From Blakeslea trispora (lineage: Eukaryota > Mucoromycota > Mucoromycetes > Mucorales > Choanephoraceae), in NCBI GenBank assembly GCA_025331445.1, contig JAIWNE010000005.1:620001-684000 (forward strand): a stretch of 64,000 bases of DNA, read 5' to 3'. Positions 45,788 through 55,891 of this stretch are shown here, one piece after another. The translations under genes were made by a program, and so were the position numbers. Under the pieces are notes generated by a model, which had not been told where the DNA came from, ran no database searches, and was given only the letters and a program-made list of their open reading frames with translations. How positions within the stretch are numbered: the stretch's first letter is position 1; each line of letters starts with the position of its first letter.

Positions 45788-47042
45788 AAGGAGTACTTTT
45801 TTTGAAATGAGTTTTAAAGAGATGATAATTATAAAAAAAAAAAAATGGATAAACAAAGTAGTTTATATACCATTATTTTTCTCTGAACTGCGGCAACCGC
45901 AGCAAAATAAGGGTCAATGGGATAAAGGAAATTGCCCAATCAAATGATTACTACTTTTTAATGAGATCAGATTGATACTATTATTTCTTATTAGTAATAT
46001 AAGCATGTTCTCATAAAATGAAACCTATAACCTGCTTGAATGAGTGGGTGAAAGTGAGAATGATCATGAACCTCATTGTTATCATTTCGGCACCCGCACC
46101 GCCTAACAATTTATTTGATTTCTGTATTTAGAGTGTTCGTAACTCCAAATGGCATAGCTGTCTTATTTTGTGTAGCAATTGAATCTACATATCACAAAGC
46201 AACTACACTGTGAGTGTTTTCATAGGACAATTAAGCTTTGTTTCAATAGAGACTATTGGCAACATTGATCTGTATTGTTTAGCCATGACCTAATTCCCAA
46301 TAAAATAAAGTACTGCGGCCATGTCTCTTAAAATAATCCACAGCAACTGTTGACATTTATTACCCTTATCGTATTCATCTTGACGAGTCTAGTTACAAGA
46401 TGAATCATTGCTTCAAGAGTTCATCTTTTGAAAAGTATGGCAGGAACCTTTAAATTTTTTTTTCTTTTCGAGACTTGTGCTTTGAATCATTTATATACGG
46501 TAGTCGCTTTGTTTAAGAAGAGTTGATATTCTCAAGACATGCTACTCTTATATTCTCTATTCTTCAATTAAATGACATTTCAGTGCTAGAAACAATACAA
46601 TTCAAAGGACAACTTGCTCTTATACCCAACAACTACTGTAATCAAAGTATGAAAGACAAATAGATCTACTGCTTTTTTTTTTAAAAAAAAAATGTATCTT
46701 GCTGTCTTTTAATTGTTAAAGAAAAGGAACGAAAGAGAGGTTCTTGCATAATAAAGTACTGATAGTTAAAATTCCCTTTTTGGTTTCTTTATTATGTGTG
46801 TGCACCGAGAGAAAAGAGAGAGAAATAGCTTGTTTGCTATCAAGCAAAGTCTAGTTGACACCTCTTTTTTTTTTTTCTTAATAAGCTCAAAGAGACATGA
46901 AATTTGTACACATCATTTAAACTAGCTGTGCTTTCTCCACGTCAGCGCTGTACTTGAAATCTAGAGCCTTTCTTTTGACCCACTTTTTTTTTTTTTATTT
47001 ATTTATTCATTCTTCTTTCACTTTAACTATACCGCTTTATCG
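45788..47042. other. Intergenic, holds MITE copy C
   Basis: Lies between the divergent hypothetical gene and SEC13. Only the short element at 46498-46638 was recognised. Confidence 0.5.
46498..46638. mobile_element. MITE copy C (pogo/Tc1-like ends)
   Basis: A 141-bp unit flanked by TA (46496-46497, 46639-46640). The left end is CGGTAGTCGCTTTGTTTAAG; the right end in reverse complement is CAGTAGTTGTTGGGTATAAG. It includes GTTGATATTCTCAAG, like the GTTGATATTCTTGAT of copy A. No coding capacity. Confidence 0.6.
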
Positions 47043-48337
47043 ATGGTAACAATACATCAGTTTATATAAAAACAGTTCAAAAGACTCATCTCTTCTTTTT
47101 TTTTGATATAAACAAGGCACAAGCAGCAACTCAGACCATTGAGACTAATCATGAAGACATGATTGTAAGACACTAACAAAAAAAAAAGCGCGTTTCCTAA
47201 GGACACTCATCTATTCTCTATAGCATGATGCTCAACTCGACTATTATTCTCGTCGTTTAGCTACAGCTTCTTCTGATCATACCATCAAAATCTTTAATGT
47301 AGATGGTGATAACCAAACCTTGAGTCATACTATTACAGAGTAAGAGAAGAAGAAGAAAAAAAAAGGGGGGCTTCTAATTGATCTCACATTTCAATAGCAA
47401 CACAGCTCCTGTTTGGCAAGTAGCTTGGGCTCATCCTAAATTCGGTACTATTTTGGCTTCTTGTGCTTATGATGGTCGTATCCTTATTTTCAAAGAACAA
47501 AATGGTACCTGGACAAAGATTCATGAAAACAACAAGCATACTGCTTCTGGTAAGTTTTTTTATATAAGAATAGCTGGAGTGTAGACTCATTTGTTGTATA
47601 GTCAACTCGGTTGCTTGGGCTCCACATGAATTAGGTGCCATCTTGGCTTGTGCTTCTTCTGATGGCAAGATTTCTCTACATGAATACAAAGGTACATTTT
47701 CTATAGAGCAATATCTGTGCAAACAGGACTAACCATGATTCGGGAAATGGATAATGATAGATGATGGATCATGGGAAACACAATTGATTGATGCTCATGG
47801 TATTGGTTGTAATGCAGTCACTTGGGCTCCTGCTGCCATTCCCGGTAGTCTAGTTCAGGCCAATGGTGGTAATCCCAAGGTCAATGTGGTCAAGAAGGTT
47901 GTTTCTGCAGGTTGTGATAATTTGATCAAGATTTGGGGTTACAAGTAAAATGACAATGAAATAGCTGTTGGGGGAATATAAGACTAAGATAGTTCATTAG
48001 GGATGATACAAAAACTTGGCAGGAAGAAGAAACATTGGATGGCCATTCAGATTGGGTGCGTGATGTTGCCTGGGCTCCTAATGTTGGTCTTCCCAAGAGT
48101 TATTTGGCAAGTTGTTCTCAGGACAAATCTGTCTTGATCTGGACTCAAGAGGCTCCTAAATCAGAATGGACCCATAAGATATTAGGTCAAAAGTTCCCTG
48201 ATGTTGTCTGGCGCGTCAGTTGGTCCTTGTCGGGCAATGTATTGGCTGTTTCTTGTGGTGATAATAAAGTCACATTATGGAAGGAATCTTCAAAAGGTGA
48301 TTGGGAGCTTTTCGAGACACTTGAAGAAACTGCTTAA
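47043..48337 (+). CDS. SEC13: COPII coat / nuclear pore WD40 protein SEC13
   Basis: Sec13 pairs with Sec31 in the COPII outer coat and with Nup145C in the nuclear pore Y complex. Exons: 47043-47045 (ATG only), 47117-47164, 47224-47339, 47398-47549, 47602-47691, 47761-47944, 48001-48337; 309 aa. It forms six WD-type blades: [73 protein letters not shown]..., [20 protein letters not shown] and [20 protein letters not shown]. The first exon contains only the start codon (CGATG|GTAACA). It is needed because the conserved N-terminus [16 protein letters not shown] has no ATG of its own. Confidence 0.94.
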
Positions 48338-49024
48338 AATGTGCCTTTTTTTCATTTTTTTTTTTTTGTAATTATCTCTTATACACATGATTCCATTTCT
48401 TATATTAAAAATATATATATATATGTTTACATCTGGAGGTTTTAAAATTGGAAAGAAAAATATACATGTTTTATGTTGGACAAAGAAAAAAAAATTGGGC
48501 TTGGTTATTTTTTTATTATTTTTCTTACTTTTCTATATAGGCTTAGATAAAGTCTAGTTTTTCGTTATTGTGGCAAAGGATTGGCTATTTCCATTTATGG
48601 CTTATTGACAATACCTTCATAAAAGTAAGTCTCGGATAACAATGATCACTGACTATGTCCGGTAAAAGAAGTGTAAAATGACTATGCTTTAATTTAATTT
48701 AGAATGACTCCCTTTTATTCATATGTTTATGGGCTGATGCACCAAAATAGAATTTTATGGATTGATGTCATCTGTGTGTGTGTGTTATAGAGTCTGGTTT
48801 TGTACGAGTTTGCATTTAGAAGGTAGCCAATCATCTTATCTGTCACACAGCCCTTAATATTCGATAAGTTAAGGCTGATCCTTAAAAACAAAACAGTGGT
48901 ACAAGTAAACAGTAATAAAAATATTTTTTTTATTTTATTTTCTCTCCCCCTTTTTTTTTCTTTTTTGACTTGTATAGATAAACAACCTATTTATTAGACA
49001 CAAAAAAAAAGAGAAAGAGAGGAT
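48338..49024. other. Intergenic, no gene recognised
   Basis: Long T tracts after SEC13, an AT repeat (48409-48424) and a short GT tract (48774-48785). It must contain the promoter of the fucosyltransferase-like gene. Confidence 0.5.
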
Positions 49025-50875
49025 ATGGCGCATGATTATCAAAGACTTCATACTCAAAATGAGTTGAAGGGTAGTTTACTGTTCAAATATAGACTAGCAA
49101 AAGGTTTAACGATGATCAGCTTGTTGGCCATCATCGTCATGGCAGCACTGTCTTTATTTTACCCAAGTAAGAAGGTTTTGTAGGAGCATGTGTTTTTGGT
49201 TGATGGCTGACTTTACAACACAAACAGATTTCACAGTCGATAACTCTGTTTCTAGTGTGGAAACAGACGAAACATCAGAGCCCATCAAAAACACAAAAAA
49301 TCGCTGTCATTTACCTAATGCGATGGGCATGCCAGACAGTCCAGATGGTACCTACACACCTCCTGCACCTCATGCATCGTTGCTGAAAGCAGTCAGTTTT
49401 GCATCCAATCAAGAATATCAAGACTACTGTCAACAATATGACCCTGTCTTGGATGCCTTCTCAGACGAATGGACCTATAACCAACATGGTGAATGTGGTA
49501 ATTGGCAGGAAAAGTATATGGCCTTGCACAAGAAGGATATGGAGATGGTAGAAAAGTACAAGGATGGTATCTTTCCTCAAGATATCTCTGTAGAGGACAG
49601 ACCTCGATTTATTTCTTATATCTGTAAAGAAGTACCTGCCAATAGTAACCGTGGTTGTGGTGGTTTAGCTGATCGTATGGGAGGTAAGAAAGCAAAAAAG
49701 GAAAAGTAAAAAACTGGATATCTCATCCCATTCTGTTCTGTAGGCATGATCTCTACTTTCTTTTATGCACTCTTAACCGACCGTGCCTATCTCTTGAACT
49801 GGGCTGCTCTTAACCCTTTACCACTCGAGACCATCTGGGAACGCCCTCATATCGAATGGTCTCATGACCCCGCCGAAATGGAAGCCCTCTTTACAGACAA
49901 CACCAATCCTTTGCTCGGATACCAAAAGGTCGATCTGTTGAACAGAAAATACAAGAATCTCACCGCCACTCTCTTTCCAGATGGTGGCAACACAGACTTT
50001 AATGATTTATGGAACGGTACCTATATCGAGACACGCTCTAACCGAGGCTACATCATCCGTACCTTCCAACTCTCTCAACGATACCGCAAGGCCCTGAATG
50101 CCATCGGTCTGACCAAAGAAAACGCTTTCCGTTGTATCACCAATTTCCTCTTCCGTCCTACCATTGGCTCCAGACGGTTCTTAAATGCCTATAAGCGTCT
50201 GTTTGAAATGAAGAGTGTCTTGAGTATCGGTATTCAGATCCGTACAGACGATAATGCCCTGGCCAATCCTCAATACGATGTCAACAGTCTAGACAAATGG
50301 GCTCATTTCTTCAAGTGTGCAGGTGAACTGGCTGCTTTCAAGAAGGAAGCCCATCACTCTCATGTGGTGTTCTTTTTGGTGACAGATTCAGCTCATTTAC
50401 GTAACGAATTTGCCAACCTGAACCATCGTCGTGAGTTGCTCTCTCAATACTTTGGTGACCAGATAGGTCCTATCTCAAGTACAGTGGTAACTGGTTTACC
50501 TATTGAACATATTGAACCCGATCAAATTGCAAAGTATATTGATGTGGAAGTCCATAAAGAAGTGAATCTAGAGAGAATGAGACCTGGTGTCAATAGTGCT
50601 TATATGGAGAATTGGTTATTAGGAGAAACACAATATCGAGTCATTAGTATTCAAGGGTATGGCAAGATGGCTTCCTTCTACTCGGGTGATGATAAGACAT
50701 CCATTTCTATGCCCAAGGTAATAGATTGTATAAAAAAAAAAAAACTAGATGGACCATCTAAACTTATCTTTTTTTTTTTTCATAGGCAAATACCAATACA
50801 CCCTACCCTGTGTGTAATAATGAGCAAGCTTTCACAACCTATGATTGGCTTAGTACTCAATGGAGTTTGGGATAA
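49025..50875 (+). CDS. Golgi type II membrane glycosyltransferase, GT37 fucosyltransferase-like
   Basis: Exons 49025-49166, 49228-49683, 49744-50717 and 50786-50875 give 553 aa. It has a short cytosolic tail, one membrane anchor (TMISLLAIIVMAALSLFYP, ~residues 29-47), a Ser/Glu-rich stem and then the catalytic part. RGCGGLADRMGGMISTFFYA followed by LLTDRAYLLNW (~190-215) resembles the GLGDR...SAFLYALLTNRVLL block of GT37 enzymes. SIGIQIRTDD (~361) resembles the donor-binding VGIQIR motif. Plant GT37 enzymes fucosylate xyloglucan. Fungal substrates are unknown, but fucose is a known component of mucoralean wall polymers. The stop codon is only 5 bp from that of the convergent NAD kinase gene. 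Confidence 0.75.
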
Positions 50876-50880
50876 ATCAT

Positions 50881-52385
50881 TTAACGATTGGCACCAAAAG
50901 TTTGATTCCATTTTAATAAATCATTAATATCTTTTTCCCAACTTGTTTCATGATTTAGCTGTGTGACGCATGGAATAGGGTATTTGGACATGCGCACCTA
51001 AACAATATCTGAGTTATTCTTCTCCCTTTTTAACTTTTTCTTATGCTTATCTTTACCTTGACATATTCTCCTTGATGTAACAAAAAGATTTCTTGTCCGT
51101 CCATCGAGACTTCAATTTCACTTCGACTCTTTTCTCCAATCTATATTCTGTTCAATGATGTTTCTTTTTCTTGTATTGCTTATCTTTTCACTTACCTTGA
51201 GTTCAATGGTTGAACTAGGCGGTAACAAGACAGTTCGAAAAGAAAGAGAACGCGGACAAATGGGTGTTAATACAAGACTCTGGACACTCGGATGAACAAT
51301 AGGACCTCCAGCAGATAATGAATAAGCAGTCGATCCTGTGGGTGTAGCCACAATCAAGCCATCTGCAATACATTCTGTCAAGTGATGGTTATCTACAAAG
51401 CAATCGACCGAGGTAAGATGCGGGTGTCTACCTCGGTGTAGTGTGACTTCGTTCATCACTTGACGATCCCCTACTTCTACCCCATCGACTTCAATGCGTT
51501 TTCCATTGGGTTGATGAAGTGAACAAAAGAGTCTCATGCGCATCTTTAATCCGACATTACCAGCAATCAGATCGTTCAGGACATGTTGATATGTCTCAAA
51601 GTCTAAGAAAGAACAAGTCAGGATTGAGAGAAACAAAGGGCCTTTCTGTATTACCATAAGACATCAAGAAGCATAAGGTACCCATTGAAAAACTAATGAC
51701 AGGAGGAGCCGCTTTAGGAAAGAGGGAGGCTAGGTGAAGCATAGTGCCATCCCCTCCTAATGTGATGGCAAAATCAACTGTGCGTGTATATTCCTCTGCT
51801 TTACTGGGTTCAATCACATGAACAAAAGGAAGCTCTTTATGAAATCTCTCTGCTTCCTCAGGTTCCACAATGATGTTTAATTCAGGCCTTGTTTGATGAA
51901 GCCAGCTTGATAGAATGAATTAGGCATTTCTTTCTATAGTTTTAAAAAAAGTAGGGGGCTTACTTGGCCATTTGAACAAGTGCTTTTTCAGTTTTGACAT
52001 CATTTGGCTTTTTGATCATCAATACATTTCTTGGTGATTGATTCCATCTCAAATGATATAATCCTCTATTTTGACGTTAGATGCTGAATATTGGGGCTAA
52101 AAAAAAAAAGAATGATTCGCTTTACCCATAAGTACTGCCAGGTACCTGAAGAATATCACTTTCTCGGTGAGGTTTTATATCCAACTGTTTCTCTAGATTC
52201 TCTTTTTTTGCTTGATTAAGTAAGGATAGGTTTTCTTTAGATATAAACACACTACCATGCTCTTTTGACAGCCTTAAACTGACTTTGTTTGGTAAACTGC
52301 TTGTTTTACGTAATATACCAGTATGATAAAAAGAAACCAAGTTCTTTCTATATAAGAAGAGTGGGCGTAATGATTTTGACAACAT
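50881..52385 (-). CDS. NAD(H) kinase, probably mitochondrial (POS5-like)
   Basis: Phosphorylates NAD or NADH to NADP(H) with ATP. Exons 52385-52126, 52065-51964, 51905-51655, 51602-51196, 51140-51057 and 50997-50881 give 406 aa. The N-terminus ([20 protein letters not shown]) is basic, hydroxylated and free of acids, so a mitochondrial presequence is likely. Motifs: [16 protein letters not shown] (~165-180), [19 protein letters not shown] and the hallmark [20 protein letters not shown] (~290-310). The last exon [14 protein letters not shown]...[16 protein letters not shown] matches the family C-terminus, so I reject the earlier stop that reading through the last intron would give. GTLCF has Cys where GTLGF is usual. 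Confidence 0.93.
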
Positions 52386-52522
52386 TTTCTAAATAATCAT
52401 AAAAATAAAAGGAATGAATCTATTTTTTTTTTAATGCAACTCTTTTTGATGACTCAATTACGATACAAAAAAAAAAAAAAAATATAACTGTGATGGGTTT
52501 ATTTAAATCTCCTACAATGAAA

Positions 52523-53366
52523 CTATCGCTTAGTAGATCGATGATCTTCCCATTTACTCTTTCGCTTATCACTTGAAGCTATCTCTGCTGGTGGTGGGGG
52601 AGGTTTGGCAATCCGACTGGCCACTTTAGCTGCTGTGGCCATTGCCTGAGCCATAGCAGTCGATTGTTGCTGTGTTAGGCTGGCTTGAACAAAGGGAATC
52701 GATGTCCTGTTCTGTTGTTGAGCAGCCTTTTCTTCAGCTATTTTCTTTTGTGTTTCCAGAATACCATCCAAATACATCTCTGGAGGGAATCCAGATGGAT
52801 CATAGTCTTCTCGGTCAAAATTACTGCCAAATTCATCTACTTCAGCAAATTCGACTAGTTTTGTATAGATGCGCGGGTTGCGAAAGGCTTTGTTGTGTTG
52901 CAAGTGGTCGTTCAGGCGATGGCCGGATGCTCTGAGTGATAGAAAATGAGCAATTTGTTCTGCCTTGTCTGGATCGCATAGGGTGGTTGGTTCTTCAGGA
53001 ATGCCCCAGTTGTCAATACCATCGATAGGTTTAGGCGCTAAGGCAGCAATCAATCTTCTACTGTATTCATTGATAGTTGGTATTGTTTTTGGTTGTTCAA
53101 TAGGCTTTGGCTGTTCAATAGGCTTTGGTTGTTCTATAGGCTTTGGTTGTTCTATAGGCTTTGGTTGTTCTATAGGCTTTTGCTGTGTCTTGGTTGTTGC
53201 TAGTAATAGGCTTTTTCTTTTAGCGTTTTTTTTTAGTCTATTATAAGATAAAGCATCATTTGTTTTCTTCTTCTTCTTTACCTATCTTTTGTTGTTGTTG
53301 TTGTTCTTCTTCTGAGGATGACCCTTCATCGTCAGAATAGTTGACAAGTCCAGAAAGTAAGCTCAT
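52523..53366 (-). CDS. SAP30-binding protein / HCNGP family
   Basis: HCNGP/SAP30BP proteins are nuclear; the human member acts in transcriptional repression and short-intron splicing. Exons 53366-53282 and 53199-52523 give 253 aa. Residues 1-28 (MSLLSGLVNYSDDEGSSSEE) are the usual YSDDE-type start, followed by polyglutamine. Then come five tandem PIEQPK hexapeptides and the family core IDGIDNWGIPEEPTTLCDPD, IAHFLSLRASGHRLNDHLQH, NKAFRNPRIYTKLVEFAEVD and EFGSNFDREDYDPSGFPPEM. The basic tail ends KRKSKWEDHRSTKR. The intron acceptor TTACTAG at 53202-53200 is chosen because the upstream TATAATAG would lead straight into a stop. Confidence 0.87.
53087..53176 (-). repeat. 18-bp coding tandem repeat (PIEQPK x5)
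   Basis: Five consecutive 18-bp units inside the HCNGP-like gene, differing only at third positions (CCTATAGAACAACCAAAG and close variants). Such repeats often vary in number between strains. Confidence 0.9.
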
Positions 53367-53428
53367 GAGCAATAAATGAGTAAAAAAAAAACAAAAAAAA
53401 GTAATTTTTTCTCTTTATTTTTATTTTT

Positions 53429-55891
53429 CTATGAAGTTGGACTTGTACTGGATCTTTTACGATTTTTGATCATATTCTCAGACATATCAATCAAAGGCAC
53501 AGTCTGTTCTCTTGCCTCTTGCTGTAAAAAGGCTTGATCAAGCTTGAGATGAAGTGCTTCATTCTCAGGCCCAGTGATCTGTGAAGAAGAATGGTTGTCG
53601 AGTGGCATGGTGTGATAGGGACTATCACTATGCCTTCTTGGGTTCTTTGGTTTCTTGGGCACTGTTTCTATGACTGTATTGATGGTTGTACTGGGTGCCA
53701 CTGGTTTCTTGATTGGCCTTAGCTGTCTCAACATGGCATCTAAACTCTCTCGACCTATCGATTGGCGTCTGTTTCTCTGTTCTTGTTGTGCAGCCACGAC
53801 AGGCGATAGTATATTGAAGGTACCTCTTGAGAGAGCCATAAAGACAAACAAGATGATCATGATAATCAATTGAGTGACAGACATTCTTCTTTCATAGGAC
53901 AGCTAAAAAAAGAATCATCAGTTTTGCTTGTTTGTTTTAGTGGTCTATTCACTTGCCTGATCTGACAACATACTGATCTTGGCTGTCATGTCTTGCATAT
54001 CACTGCTTGTCTGTTCCTTTAGATCCTCATACCATTGTTCATATCGACGTTTCTATCCACAGATGAGTATAGTTGAATAGTGACAACAAAATAACAACTT
54101 TACCATGCTTTCAATCTTATAGCTTGCAGTCTCATTCAGATGACCAATCAACATCATCAATTGCTCTTGATGTCTCTTTTCCATATCCAGAAATACATCA
54201 TTCAGTATCTTATTCTGATCATCCAAAAATCGCTGAGATAGAGTCATGTTGACCTCTAGAATATTAAGCCTTTTCATGATGGTTTTGTAGATGGATTCTT
54301 GTGTGTTGCCATTATCTTTCGGTGTTATCTTTGGAGGTGAAGAAGAGGTTGCTAACGTGGCTGTCTGAATGGCATACGTCTCCTGTGTTTGATTGGTGCT
54401 GTTGGCAATGATCAAGACAGGCATGGATCCATTGGTCTCTTGTGTTGTATTGGATGGCATAGTCAGAGTGTTATCTTGAAGAGAAGAAGGTAAAGAAGTT
54501 GAATAGATGTCTGAATAGATACTGGTAGAGACAGAAAGTGGAATGGCCACTGAGATGGATGGTAGAGGTTCAGTCTGAGTGACAGGTAAGACAGATGTCT
54601 CTGTCATGGAAGTAGCGTCTTTAGAGGCTACCACATGGGATGTTACCTCTAAATCGGGTACATGCATAGGTGGTATCATGGGCTTGATATCTTCTTCTAT
54701 GTCATGCTTAATGGGAAATGACTCGGATGTATTGGTGATGTTGAACTGAGGCTGAATGATCTGTTCGCGTACTTCTGCTGGCCACAAATGCTCTTCACCC
54801 AGCTGAGCAGGTCCCTCATCTTGACTTTCAACTGTGGTGTAATATTCCATCATGGTCATACCATGCACTCGTACCAGACTGAGAGGGCAATAGTACTCAT
54901 GCCCATAATGAGTCAAAAACTCGATTTTGACATATTCCACAAATCCACTATCAGGCACCTTAAATACCTGCAGATCACGTGTGTTTCTCGCCTGCCATTG
55001 ACCCAACAATCGCCAGTCATCTGTAGGGTACTTTGATGAAGCATAGACTCTGAAATCCTTAAAGGTGCTCGAAAAGAATTCGAAATTGGCCATCACAATC
55101 GTATCTACCACAATCTGCTCACACAAATTGATAATTACAAACTTATCTGCCGAGCATTTGTTCAGCAAGTATTGATCCTTGGATTCGTACAAGATCGATT
55201 GTGCACCCTTTGCCTGTTTGTTGGCCTTTCGGACAGTAGCTGCACAATCAGTGGAGGCATAGTTGAATCGCTCCTTGAGTGATTTGATACGAGCGTCTGC
55301 AAAGAAATGCTTTTTTTGATCGGGCCCCTTGCTCGGTGAGATATATTCTCCCTCAGCATACACGTTCGGTTTCTTTTCTTTGGCGACTACACCACCAATC
55401 AGATCCTCGAGCATGGATCCAAAGTCATCAGAGAACCCACCATCGATACTCTCGACCATCTGTTGTCTTTTGTTGGCTGGGCTATCGTCCATAGGTCCTG
55501 GTTTGCGCTTGATGCGACAGTCTTTGTTGTCCTTGTCCAACTGTATCTTTTGTTGCCATTCTTCAAAGGATACCAGTGGTCGTTTCTCTTTTGTCTCCTT
55601 CTTGGTATGGGTTTTGTGTTGAGTCAAGGTGGTGGTAGGGTCTGATGGCTTGGTGACTGTAGAAGATACTCGTTGTTCTTCATAGTGACTAATGTCAGAA
55701 ATGATGAAGGGATCAGGAAAGAGTGCAGCCGAGAAGTCAACTGGATTAGGAGCATGAGCAAGACAGGTATCTGAAAAGGTAGCGTCATAAGTTGAATAGG
55801 CTGGACATTGTTTAGGTGTTGGTTTTGCTAATAAAAGTGTGGGTATAAGTAGATAAAATACACATTGCAAAAGGTATAGAAAACAAAGCAT
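53429..55891 (-). CDS. SLP1: SUN-domain ER membrane protein, SLP1/SUCO (osteopotentia) type
   Basis: Yeast Slp1 works with Emp65 in the ER to protect soluble folding clients. Exons 55891-54104, 54052-53957 and 53902-53429 give 785 aa. Residues 1-22 form a signal peptide (CFLYLLQCVFYLLIPTLLLA). The SUN domain lies at ~207-345 (ERFNYASTDCAATVRKANKQ, LNKCSADKFVIINLCEQIVV, FKDFRVYASSKYPTDDWRLL, EYYCPLSLVRVHGMTMMEY). A Ser/Thr-rich linker with many NxS/T sites follows, then a coiled-coil region. The single membrane segment LIIMIILFVFMALS (~641-654) precedes a basic cytosolic tail. Intron 53956-53903 starts with GC: GATCAG|GCAAGT...TTTAG|CTGTCC is the only junction that keeps the frame. Confidence 0.9.

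Noticed and set aside
51030..51057. Shorter NAD kinase C-terminus reading through the last intron ([10 protein letters not shown])
   Set aside because: The spliced alternative gives [14 protein letters not shown]..., which fits the family C-terminus, and the intron has good GT-AG ends.
53200..53281. Acceptor TATAATAG for the HCNGP-like gene
   Set aside because: It leads directly into a TAA in the required frame; TTACTAG further on keeps the frame.
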